NCBI RefSeq assembly: GCF_049670895.1
Contig: NZ_CP187170.1
Strand: one strand, 5' to 3'
DNA from: Pasteurella sp049670895
Lineage (GTDB): Bacteria; Pseudomonadota; Gammaproteobacteria; Enterobacterales; Pasteurellaceae
DNA: 64,000 nucleotides
Positions within the stretch are counted from its first letter, which is position 1; each line of letters begins with the position of its first letter. This document shows positions 1 to 8,524 of the stretch, piece after piece. The notes beneath the pieces were generated by a model. The model made no database searches, was not told where the DNA came from, and saw only the letters and a program-made list of their open reading frames with translations. Both the position numbers and the translations under genes were made by a program.

Positions 1-1677
1 ACATGGAGTGAATATAAGAAATATTTTGAGAAAGATGCCGCATTATCTAGGCGTTTTCAGTTAGTTAAACTACCTGAGCCAACAGTCGAAGAAGCTATCG
101 TGATTATGCGAGGATTACGGAATGTATATGAATGTGCACATCAACTCCTAATTGAAGAAGATGCCTTGATTTCTGTTGCAGAACTAAGCGAGCGTTATTT
201 AAGTGGAAGACAATTACCAGATAAAGCAATTGATGTTTTAGATACTGCTTGTGCAAGAGTTGCGATCAGTCTCACGTCTCCACCTAAATTGGTTGTTGAG
301 TTGCAAAATAGACAACATCAGCTCCAAATGGAAAGCGATTTATTGAAAAGAGAAATTAAATTAGGTTTAAGTTATGATGAAACTCGTTTATCTGAACTAG
401 AGAATAAATTAAAAGAAAACGCTCAGAAACTAGAGGGTATTATTCAAAGTTGGAAAAAACAACAAGAAATTGTTAAGGAAATAATTTCATTACGCACGAT
501 GCTCCTAAATATAGATCTTTCTGAAAGTGAAATGCGGGTGGATAAGAATGAACAAGATGATAATGATGAAAATAAATTACATTCTTATAAAGATGCAAAA
601 CTGAGATTAGAAACGTTAACTAAAGATCTTGATGTATTACAACAGTCAGGCATTTTAGTTTCCCCCCATGTAACTCAAACACAAATAGCATCAGTCATTG
701 CAGAATGGACTGGTGTGCCAATTGAACGTTTGTCTCAAAATGAACTAAATGTTATTACAAACCTACCCGCTTTGTTAGAAAAGGAGATTAAAGGACAAGA
801 GCTTGCTATTAAGTATTTGCACCGTCATTTATTAACTGCAAGAGCAGATTTAAGACGTGCAGGCAGACCTCTTGGAGCATTTTTATTTGTTGGTCCAAGT
901 GGTGTAGGTAAAACGGAAACAGTATTGCAAGTCGCAGATTTATTATTTGGTGGCAAACAATACTTGACTGTTATTAATATGTCTGAGTTTCAGGAAAAAC
1001 ATACAGTTTCTCGTTTGATTGGTTCCCCACCTGGATATGTTGGATTTGGTGAAGGAGGGGTACTTACTGAAGCAATTATTCGTAAACCTTATTCAGTAGT
1101 ACTATTGGATGAAGTAGAGAAGGCTCATCCAGATGTATTAAATCTATTTTATCAAGCATTTGATAAAGGGGAATTAGCAGATGGTGAAGGGCGTATTGTT
1201 GATTGTAAAAACATTGTATTCTTTTTGACCTCGAATTTGGGTTATCAAACAATTGTAAATTATGCTGATAAACCACAAGAAATACTAGATGCTTTATATC
1301 CTGAGCTTGTGAGTTTCTTCAAGCCTGCATTACTTGCTAGAATGGAGGTGATTCCTTATCTACCATTACCAAAAGACGTATTAATGGAGATTGTGGATGG
1401 AAAATTAAACAAATTAACTTCGTTATTGAAAAGACGTTTTGATGCTCAAGTAATAATTGAAAATGAAGTGAAAGAGGAAATATTACGTAGAGCTAGTAGA
1501 GCAGAAAATGGTGCGAGAATTTTAGAGTCTGTTATTGATGGTCAGATGTTGCCACCAGTTTCTTTATTACTATTACAGAGAATTGCGGAAGATAAAGAAA
1601 TCAAAGAGATTTATTTTGGCGTAAAAGATGGGCGTTTTATTGCAAAAATTGGAGAGGATGAATGCGACCTAGTTTAA
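1..1677 (+). CDS. tssH: TssH/ClpV, T6SS sheath-recycling AAA+ ATPase (5' end missing)
   Basis: ClpV disassembles the contracted TssB/TssC sheath in the cytoplasm so that the T6SS can fire again. The reading frame is open from base 1, so the N-terminal domain and most of the first ATPase domain lie upstream of the window. Visible parts are the end of ATPase domain 1, a charged coiled-coil middle region (about nt 290-640), then ATPase domain 2 with Walker A GPSGVGKT at nt 892-915 and Walker B VVLLDE near nt 1093-1110. The loop motif GSPPGYVGFGEGG typical of ClpB/ClpV follows Walker A. ClpV rather than ClpB is favoured by the T6SS genes directly downstream. The next gene starts 16 bp before this stop, suggesting translational coupling. 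Confidence 0.95.
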   Translation, partial: TWSEYKKYFEKDAALSRRFQLVKLPEPTVEEAIVIMRGLRNVYECAHQLLIEEDALISVAELSERYLSGRQLPDKAIDVLDTACARVAISLTSPPKLVVELQNRQHQLQMESDLLKREIKLGLSYDETRLSELENKLKENAQKLEGIIQSWKKQQEIVKEIISLRTMLLNIDLSESEMRVDKNEQDDNDENKLHSYKDAKLRLETLTKDLDVLQQSGILVSPHVTQTQIASVIAEWTGVPIERLSQNELNVITNLPALLEKEIKGQELAIKYLHRHLLTARADLRRAGRPLGAFLFVGPSGVGKTETVLQVADLLFGGKQYLTVINMSEFQEKHTVSRLIGSPPGYVGFGEGGVLTEAIIRKPYSVVLLDEVEKAHPDVLNLFYQAFDKGELADGEGRIVDCKNIVFFLTSNLGYQTIVNYADKPQEILDALYPELVSFFKPALLARMEVIPYLPLPKDVLMEIVDGKLNKLTSLLKRRFDAQVIIENEVKEEILRRASRAENGARILESVIDGQMLPPVSLLLLQRIAEDKEIKEIYFGVKDGRFIAKIGEDECDLV

Positions 1678-2366
1678 TTTCAACCAATAAAGCGGTTTAC
1701 TATACAAGCGTAATTCTTGTAGCACATTTTTCTTTATTGACTGTCTCTGCCTCAGCAGTGGGGAAGCCTCATTATTCTGCCGATAGTACTTTAAAAGCAA
1801 TGGAATTATGTCACCAAGAGAAATCATCATTAGAGCGTTTGGATTGTTATGATAATGCTTGGAAAGTAAATATGCCGAGAACAGCCTTAATAGAAGAAAA
1901 GAAAGGTGGAGTTGCTTGGCAAAGAGCTATGGATAACGAAAGTAATAGGGATAAGGATACTTTTTCATTATTAACCAAATCATACAATATAGATGGAAAT
2001 AATCCTACAATCATTATTACGACCCCAGCTTTAGGTTATAAAGGTACTAGACCAGTATTAATGTTAAGTTGTATTGATAATATTACGAGGTTGCAGATTG
2101 CACTAACTACCCCGTCAGGTAAACGTGATACTGATGTGGAAATTAGCACGGATAAAAATAAATTTGAAACGAGATGGTTTTTTCGTGAGAATGGTTTTTT
2201 ATTGGAATCTAGTAGAGGTCTAGAGGGAATTACTGAAATACAGCGATTACTAAAATCAAATACACTGAAGATTAAGTCAAATGTTTCAAGTATTAATGGG
2301 TTAACATTTAATATACGAAATTTAGAACAAGAAATTAAATCTCTCAGAGCAGCATGTCATTGGTAA
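1662..2366 (+). CDS. vasI: T6SS-associated protein, VasI/TagO family (VCA0118-like)
   Basis: A 234-residue protein with an N-terminal hydrophobic stretch (about residues 15-33, ending in SASA) that looks like a signal peptide, so it probably acts in the periplasm. The motif CHQEKSSLERLDCYD (about residues 50-64) is the Cys pair and RLxCYD signature of the VasI/TagO family. The order clpV-vasI-tssA-tssM matches V. cholerae VCA0116-VCA0120, except that the sigma-54 activator vasH is absent between clpV and vasI. The start overlaps the clpV stop by 16 bp and tssA starts 3 bp after this stop, so the genes form one operon. The molecular role of the family is not firmly known. Confidence 0.85.
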   Translation: MRPSLISTNKAVYYTSVILVAHFSLLTVSASAVGKPHYSADSTLKAMELCHQEKSSLERLDCYDNAWKVNMPRTALIEEKKGGVAWQRAMDNESNRDKDTFSLLTKSYNIDGNNPTIIITTPALGYKGTRPVLMLSCIDNITRLQIALTTPSGKRDTDVEISTDKNKFETRWFFRENGFLLESSRGLEGITEIQRLLKSNTLKIKSNVSSINGLTFNIRNLEQEIKSLRAACHW

Positions 2367-2369
2367 AGT

Positions 2370-3764
2370 ATGGATTTATTAATTGATAATCCGTGGCGTA
2401 AGATGATATTAACGCCAATTCAAACGGAAGTAGATTTAGAAGATGAACCAAGTTGGATTGAGCTTGATGGCGATATGGTGAAGCTTGGATCACTAGAGCA
2501 TGAGTCACTGAATATTGTTCAGACTCAACAAAAAGCATTAATATTGTTATCAACTAAAAGTAAAGATGTAAGGGTTATTGCCCATCTTTTAAAAACGTTA
2601 CAACATTCAGGTAAGACCACAGAATTATTGCTTGGGCTGGCATTATTATCTGATTATGCAGAGGTCTATTGGGAAAAAGCTCCTCCATTACAGAATTTGA
2701 AGAAAAAACGATTGGGACAGCAAATTCTTAAACGTTTTGAAAATATGGCTACAAAGTTTAACCAATCGGCATCAAGATTAGAAAAAGAAGAGGCAAAAGT
2801 TCAATTAGAGCGACTTAAATGTTGTTGGGATGATTCTAGCTTACTAGATAGTGTGGAAACTTTACTAAAACGATATACATTTAGTGAACCTGTAGAAATA
2901 GAATCTTCAGACGAGTTAATAGAGAAAGATGAATCTCCTTCCATAAGCAATAATAATGAGCCTACTACTGGTATTGCAGCTGTTGCAGTTAGCAAATCTA
3001 TGATAGTCGAACCAATAGAAATTGAGCACAGTAATGAAAAAGCATGGCGTAATACTTTATTAAAGGTTGCTGATTATTTGATTGATAAGGATTTATCTGA
3101 ACCAGTAGGATATCAATTAAGACGTTATGCCATTTGGAATAATATTACTGCGGCGCCGATGGCAGAAAATAATAAAACACAATTGGCTGCTATATCTATT
3201 GATCGTGTGGCAGAATATAAAGCTGAGTTAGAAAATGCAAATGTGAAATTGTGGAGAGAAGTTGAATATAGCTTAACTTTAGCACCATTTTGGTTTGAAG
3301 GGCATTATTTATCCGCTGAAATAGCTAATCGATTGGGCTACATAAAAGTAGCAAATGCAATAAAGGGAAGTCTTGAGCAATTTCTTGAACGGTTGCCTCT
3401 TTTAAAGGCACTAACATTCAATGATAGTTCACCTTTCTTGCCACAAAGCTGTGAACAATGGTTACAACAAGGTAATCCTGCCCTAACTCGGATGCAAGAT
3501 GTTGATAATAACCATTATGACATAGACGCTTATTATGAAGCAGAAGGCCTAGAAAAAGCCCTAGCAAGAATTAATGAGCAAACTCATTTAGATATGAGGG
3601 ATAAAGTGTATGCTCAATTACAGAGTATTAGGTTGTTAGATAAGTCGGGGTTAAGTAGTTTAGCTAAGCAACATTATGTTACCTTATTAGGTGCATTAGA
3701 TAAAATGTTAGTAAAAGACTGGGAGCCGTCTTTGTTTACGTTATTAACACAAGAGCGAGAATAA
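2370..3764 (+). CDS. tssA: TssA (VasJ-type, ImpA N-terminal domain), T6SS baseplate/sheath cap protein
   Basis: TssA proteins coordinate baseplate docking and tail-tube/sheath polymerisation in the cytoplasm. This 464-residue protein starts with NPWRKMILTP, and the N-terminal third (about residues 5-130) fits the ImpA_N domain. An acidic, low-complexity linker (about residues 170-215) separates it from a C-terminal VasJ-like region (about residues 225-464). Length and position next to tssM agree with the VCA0119 family. It begins 3 bp after vasI and is followed by tssM after 25 bp, with a Shine-Dalgarno-like GAAGG at 3777-3781 serving tssM. Confidence 0.9.
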   Translation: MDLLIDNPWRKMILTPIQTEVDLEDEPSWIELDGDMVKLGSLEHESLNIVQTQQKALILLSTKSKDVRVIAHLLKTLQHSGKTTELLLGLALLSDYAEVYWEKAPPLQNLKKKRLGQQILKRFENMATKFNQSASRLEKEEAKVQLERLKCCWDDSSLLDSVETLLKRYTFSEPVEIESSDELIEKDESPSISNNNEPTTGIAAVAVSKSMIVEPIEIEHSNEKAWRNTLLKVADYLIDKDLSEPVGYQLRRYAIWNNITAAPMAENNKTQLAAISIDRVAEYKAELENANVKLWREVEYSLTLAPFWFEGHYLSAEIANRLGYIKVANAIKGSLEQFLERLPLLKALTFNDSSPFLPQSCEQWLQQGNPALTRMQDVDNNHYDIDAYYEAEGLEKALARINEQTHLDMRDKVYAQLQSIRLLDKSGLSSLAKQHYVTLLGALDKMLVKDWEPSLFTLLTQERE

Positions 3765-3789
3765 ATTTAAGAAAAAGAAGGTTTGAATA

Positions 3790-6700
3790 ATGAAACTACC
3801 ATCACTTTTTTATACATTTAATCCATTGTTATCAAGACTAAAATTATCTGCACCTATTTTAATGATCCTATTTTGGATAGCTATGATTGTTTGGGTTTGG
3901 TGGCAAGGTGAAACTTATTCAATTAATGGATATAAGCCTTTAGCCACAGCAATTAATCGTTGGTTGTGTACTGCTATTCTCATTATCATTGGTATTTCTT
4001 GGATTACATGGAAAATTAGTCAGCGTTTAAAAAAATTAGAATTACGCCAACAAGAAGATAAACAACATGCTAATAATCCTATAAAGGAAGAGCTTGATGC
4101 TCAAAGGCATTATTTGGAACATTGGGCGTTAAAATTGCAGCGTTATTTAAATACTAGTCAATATCAACATGTATTACCTTGGTATTTAATGCTAGGTACA
4201 GAAAATAGTGGGAAATCTTCACTTTTAAAAGAAAGTGGTGGTTTTGTTCAATTATACCAAGATGATGAAGACGATTTAGCTAAGTATAAGAATGTTGAAA
4301 TTTCTATTTTCAATAATGAAAAGGCTGTAGTTATTGTGCCTAATGGGAATTTGGTGTCCCAACATATTGAAATTGAAGGAAAGCGGAAGTTATACCCAAA
4401 ACTATGGAAAAATCTTTTAGAATGGATGACTGTGCAACGAAACCGCCAGCCATTAAATGGTGTCATATTATCTATTGATATCTATCAATTGTTAACATTC
4501 ACTAAAGAAGAAAAAGAGGCTTATCTTTCGATATTACACGACCGCTTAAAAGAACTCTCTGCTATGGTGAACGCAGCGTTACCTATTTACGTTGTTCTAA
4601 CCAAAATAGATCGCCTTTATGGTTTTCAATTAATGTTCAGTAAATTGCAGAAAGAGCAAATCGATAGTGTTTTAGGTACAACCTTTTCAAAGAAAGGTCA
4701 AATATGGTCGGAAGAGCTTAGTATATTTTGGCAAATGTGGTGCCAACAAATGAATGAAAGTATGGCTGATATGATGCTAAATGATGCCTCTCCCGAAGAT
4801 CGAGCTCAAATTTTTAGTTTTATTAGACAGGTTAGTGGTGCTCATGACGAAATTTCGTCATTTTTGACGAGACTATTAGCTACAGGAAATCCATCGGGAT
4901 TATTTTTTAAAGGCGTATATTTTACTTCAGCATTACAAAATGGAAAAATTGATGATTTGTTTGTTCAATCTGCGGCAGAAAAATATCATTTAAGTCATCA
5001 AACTTATCCGACTTGGTCAATAAAAACATCTCGTACTTACTTTTGTAAAAATTTATTTGGAAATACGTTATTTGAATATCCGAATTTAGCTCAAGAAAGT
5101 GCATCGTGGAATATTTCTTATCAGAATCGTTTAAAGATTTTCTCCTTTGTTGGAGGCATTATTGGCTTAGGACTATTATTGGGTTGGAGTCATTATTATA
5201 AGAAAAATTATGATGCAGGAGAAAAAATCTTACAAGAAGTTAAACAAGTTAAAGCAATTCCTTTACCTGAAGGGATTGATTATTATGGTAATAAACAATT
5301 ACCTTTGCTAAACCCAATGAGAGATGCAACATTTGTTTACGAGGATAGACAAAACTCGGCTAATCTCTTTTCTGATATGGGATTATATCAAGGGCATAAT
5401 ATGGGAACCTATGCTCGTTCTGCCTATTTAAAGTTACTTCAATTTCGTTATTTACCTGCAATAATGGAAGGGTTACAGCGTAAATTAAATACCTTGCCAC
5501 CAAATAGTGATGAAAAGCTAGAAACATTACGTGTAATGAGAATGCTAGATGATAAAACAGGACGTATAAATCAAGTTGTCGAAGAATATATGCAAAAATA
5601 TTGGAGCGAGGCTTTTAGAGGACAAAATCAACTTCAAGCAATGTTACTTTCTCATTTAGATTTTGCATTAAAGCATACGGACTGGCATGGCGAAAGAGTA
5701 AAAGGTAACACTGAATTAATCAAAGCTTTTGAACCATTTGATCTTTCTATTAGAAATGCACAAAAAGAGCTAAAAAATCTCTCCCTATATGAGCGTGTAT
5801 ATCAAATTTTAAAAACAACATCGAAGAAAATTTTCCCAATAGATCTCAATTTAAGGGAAGAAATAGGTGCGGGGTTTGATTCGGTATTTGAAGCTAAAAA
5901 TGATGAGTTGGTTTATGTTCCTCGTTTTTTTACTACTGAAGGATTAACGAATTATTTCTTAAAACGTGATGAGCAGTTGGTCAATTTAACAGCAATTGAT
6001 AGTTGGGTATTAAATTTATCTGAACATATTGAGTATAGTGATGCAGATCGTAAAGAAATTAGTTCAAAAATCACTGAACTGTATGTAAACGACTATGTTT
6101 CGACTTGGAATAATGCGATTAATAATTTAGCTATTAAGCCTTTTATAGATATTTCGGAAGCTGTTACAGCATTGGAAAAAATTACTGGTAATTCACATAC
6201 AATACGTCGAGCTATTGGAACAGTAGTGGATAACACAAAAACACCAGTTGTACCTAAAGACTTAGATAATAAAAAATTGAATGATGCATTGGCTTCTTCT
6301 GAATATCTCTTAAAGAATGAGATTTCTCGTCATTTTTTAAATGAAAAATTGTTAGTTGTAGATAAGGACGGAAGTCGAGAGAGTCTATTACAGCAGCAAG
6401 TATATCCACAATTAGCAAGTTTACACCGATACTTGCTCGCTATCCAAAATGCACCAGATCAAGGTAAAGCCGCCTTAAAAGCCGTGCAATTACGTGTAGA
6501 ACAACAGTCATTAGACCCTATACTAGAGTTACAGCAAACTGCAAAGACGTTACCACAACCGCTAAATCAATGGATTGAGCAAATTGCAGAAAATGCTTGG
6601 AAGGTTGTACTGAAATCGGCAATATTAGCTTTAGAAGTTGAATGGAATAATAAAGTGATAAAACCATATCAACAAACAATTGCAGACCGTTATCCATTTT

Positions 6701-7317
6701 CACTCACCTCTCAAGAGGTAGCAATTAGTGATTTTGATAGGTTTTTTGCACCAGATGGAATTTTAGACAGCTTTTATAACCAATATTTGAGAGCATTTAT
6801 AGAACATGGGGTAACAGATGCGGAAACTGAACAAACACCTTTAATTCGAGAAGATGTGCTTTATCAGTTAGAAATTGCACAACAAATTCGAGATACGTTC
6901 TTTAGTCGAGAAAATGGTTTAGGGGCACAATATATAGTGGAGCCGTTGAGTTTATCACCAAATAAACGTCGTAGTGTGTTGAATTTAGATGGACAGATTA
7001 TCGATTTTAGCCATGGCAATAAACGACGGGTAAATGTAGTATGGCCAAACTCATTAAATGTTGCAGTTGAAAGTAAATTAACCTTGGTGCCGAATGAGGT
7101 GAATAACTCCCCACGTAGTATATCCTATAAAGGACCTTGGGCTCAGATAAAATTATTTAATTCAGGTAAGTTAATTAGTCAACAAGAAGGGGCATTTGAT
7201 GTTCGTTATGATGTGGATGGTGGATATGCAACATATCGAGTATATGTTGATGCATCGAACAATCCATTTTCCCAAGAACTGTTCAGAGGTTTCCGTTTGT
7301 CTGAATCGTTATACTAA
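3790..7317 (+). CDS. tssM: TssM/IcmF (VasK), T6SS inner-membrane complex protein
   Basis: TssM spans the inner membrane, and with TssJ and TssL it forms the envelope-crossing channel that anchors the baseplate. The protein is 1175 residues, normal for the family. Two hydrophobic helices near residues 19-38 and 57-75 form the N-terminal hairpin. A cytoplasmic NTPase-like domain follows with Walker A GTENSGKSS at about residues 136-144. A third membrane helix near residues 450-466 (FVGGIIGLGLLLGW) precedes a large periplasmic part. The C-terminal beta-rich end (about residues 1050-1175) fits the region known to contact TssJ. It is the last structural gene before a hairpin terminator. Confidence 0.95.
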   Translation: MKLPSLFYTFNPLLSRLKLSAPILMILFWIAMIVWVWWQGETYSINGYKPLATAINRWLCTAILIIIGISWITWKISQRLKKLELRQQEDKQHANNPIKEELDAQRHYLEHWALKLQRYLNTSQYQHVLPWYLMLGTENSGKSSLLKESGGFVQLYQDDEDDLAKYKNVEISIFNNEKAVVIVPNGNLVSQHIEIEGKRKLYPKLWKNLLEWMTVQRNRQPLNGVILSIDIYQLLTFTKEEKEAYLSILHDRLKELSAMVNAALPIYVVLTKIDRLYGFQLMFSKLQKEQIDSVLGTTFSKKGQIWSEELSIFWQMWCQQMNESMADMMLNDASPEDRAQIFSFIRQVSGAHDEISSFLTRLLATGNPSGLFFKGVYFTSALQNGKIDDLFVQSAAEKYHLSHQTYPTWSIKTSRTYFCKNLFGNTLFEYPNLAQESASWNISYQNRLKIFSFVGGIIGLGLLLGWSHYYKKNYDAGEKILQEVKQVKAIPLPEGIDYYGNKQLPLLNPMRDATFVYEDRQNSANLFSDMGLYQGHNMGTYARSAYLKLLQFRYLPAIMEGLQRKLNTLPPNSDEKLETLRVMRMLDDKTGRINQVVEEYMQKYWSEAFRGQNQLQAMLLSHLDFALKHTDWHGERVKGNTELIKAFEPFDLSIRNAQKELKNLSLYERVYQILKTTSKKIFPIDLNLREEIGAGFDSVFEAKNDELVYVPRFFTTEGLTNYFLKRDEQLVNLTAIDSWVLNLSEHIEYSDADRKEISSKITELYVNDYVSTWNNAINNLAIKPFIDISEAVTALEKITGNSHTIRRAIGTVVDNTKTPVVPKDLDNKKLNDALASSEYLLKNEISRHFLNEKLLVVDKDGSRESLLQQQVYPQLASLHRYLLAIQNAPDQGKAALKAVQLRVEQQSLDPILELQQTAKTLPQPLNQWIEQIAENAWKVVLKSAILALEVEWNNKVIKPYQQTIADRYPFSLTSQEVAISDFDRFFAPDGILDSFYNQYLRAFIEHGVTDAETEQTPLIREDVLYQLEIAQQIRDTFFSRENGLGAQYIVEPLSLSPNKRRSVLNLDGQIIDFSHGNKRRVNVVWPNSLNVAVESKLTLVPNEVNNSPRSISYKGPWAQIKLFNSGKLISQQEGAFDVRYDVDGGYATYRVYVDASNNPFSQELFRGFRLSESLY

Positions 7318-7333
7318 TTAGTGTAAATTGCTA

Positions 7334-7361
7334 TCAAGGCTGAGAGTTTTCTCAGCCTTGA
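7334..7361 (+). terminator. Hairpin terminator after tssM
   Basis: Perfect inverted repeat with arms TCAAGGCTGAGA and TCTCAGCCTTGA and a 4-nt loop, 16 bp after the tssM stop. The following bases are AT-rich (TATTAATTATTCC) rather than a clean T-run. It probably ends the structural T6SS operon and separates it from the effector region. Confidence 0.75.
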
Positions 7362-7412
7362 TATTAATTATTCCTACTCAAATCTCTTATTCTACTAAGT
7401 TAGGATTTTTAT

Positions 7413-7873
7413 ATGAAAAAGCGTCCTTTTAGCCTATTTTATCAATCCACCTCTGGTGGATTCATCCCGCTTGGAAATGCCAACCAACAAAAACAGTGAA
7501 ATGCCTCCGATATTATCTTCATTGGGAAATATATTGTTATTATCTTCAGCATCTTCTATAACAGAAAAAGTTGGGTTTATGTAAGAGAAGCTGATAATAC
7601 AAAGTTGCAGTCTAAGGTGAAAAAAGCGAAAAATCTCATTTCGACAGTTGAGCAAGGGGCTACATTAGCAACAAGTATTACCCAGTTAACAGCAATAATG
7701 TTTTCTATTCTTATTTTAACGTGGTGACAATGGCTTTCATCAAATTGTTTATCGTTTAGAAATAGTTTCAGTGCGTTGGCATTTAGGGTTGAAAGCCAAT
7801 AGCCGAGCATTTTAAAGGGAAGGATATTGAAACCATCCTGAATGATTTAGGGGCTATCCTAGATAACGATTAA
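7413..7873 (+). pseudogene. Decayed small gene, probable membrane protein remnant
   Basis: From ATG 7413 a frame runs 28 codons to TGA at 7497-7499, then stays open in the same frame to 7727 with a hydrophobic stretch (IIFIGKYIVIIFSIF) and a plausible basic/helical part. Protein-like sequence then continues in a second frame (7720-7812, HQIVYRLEIVSVRWHLGLK) and a third (7814-7873, KGKDIETILNDLGAILDND, stop 7871-7873). This pattern suggests one former gene of about 150 codons broken by one nonsense change and two frameshifts. I do not recognise the family. The rest of 7362-8052 is AT-rich with nothing else I can support. Confidence 0.45.
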
Positions 7874-8052
7874 AAACGCTATTTAAGTTAAGATAGCCAA
7901 ATGAGAAAAATGAGTTTAATCATTTTTGCATCAATCGCAGCACCTGATTTTTAAAATAAGTAGAAAAGAGAGTGAGTGACTCAGTTAGATTTTAATGAAA
8001 AATTGTTCTATACTTGCTGAATAAAGAATCAAATATTTGTTGAGAAAATAAT

Positions 8053-8490
8053 ATGGAAACGCATCACTACCAATTTAATGAAGGAACTATTTCCCTACCT
8101 ACAACATGGCAAGACCAATCTATGAATGTGTTTATTCTCCCAGATGAAAGTGGCATAAACTTAGTGATAAATCGAGTTGCTGTACCAACAGGAATGGAGG
8201 AGGATGAATATTATGAACAAGTTTTTCACCAGTTTGAGCATAATCTCAAGAAATATCGACAAATAAGTAAGGAAGTCGTTGAGTTAGATGAACACCCTGC
8301 ACATTTGTTGGAATATCAATGGCAAACACCTGAAGGGGTCATGTACCAATGTACGGTGCTTCAAATTCGACAAGGGATATTGCTGACATTTACTTACACG
8401 GCCAACAAGGCATTCACCCCAAAACAGCGTCAAGCGATGCTTGAGGTTATCTATTCCTTTAAAGCAAAAACACAAGAAACATCACAGTAA
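8053..8490 (+). CDS. eagR: EagR-type T6SS effector chaperone (DUF1795/DcrB-like)
   Basis: EagR chaperones bind and shield the N-terminal transmembrane helices and prePAAR segment of Rhs/PAAR effectors in the cytoplasm before loading onto VgrG. This 145-residue protein has the DUF1795 pattern: an N-terminal YQFNEGTISLPTTWQDQSMN, a central INRVAVPTGMEEDEYYEQ, then LLEYQWQTPEGVMYQ, ending in a helix with KQRQAMLEVIYSFK. It lies 34 bp upstream of the first prePAAR-PAAR-Rhs gene, the standard genetic position. It is the only such gene in the window, although six PAAR-bearing genes (one broken) have the same kind of N-terminus. Confidence 0.88.
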   Translation: METHHYQFNEGTISLPTTWQDQSMNVFILPDESGINLVINRVAVPTGMEEDEYYEQVFHQFEHNLKKYRQISKEVVELDEHPAHLLEYQWQTPEGVMYQCTVLQIRQGILLTFTYTANKAFTPKQRQAMLEVIYSFKAKTQETSQ

Positions 8491-8524
8491 TGGGATTGCT
8501 TGTCTATTTTTACAATGAGGCTTA

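Noticed and set aside
100..1677. The first gene as housekeeping ClpB with a start at ATG 100
   Set aside because: The frame is open from base 1 with AAA+ sequence (ALSRRFQLVKLPEPTVEEA) before that ATG, and the T6SS genes directly downstream identify it as TssH/ClpV.
7434..7810. Two minus-strand frames in the region after tssM
   Set aside because: The + strand decayed gene explains this sequence better; the minus frames overlap each other and have no ribosome site.
8000..8052. TATACT near 8004 as a -10 box for eagR
   Set aside because: No convincing -35 box at 16-18 bp, and the area is AT-rich throughout, so chance matches are expected.
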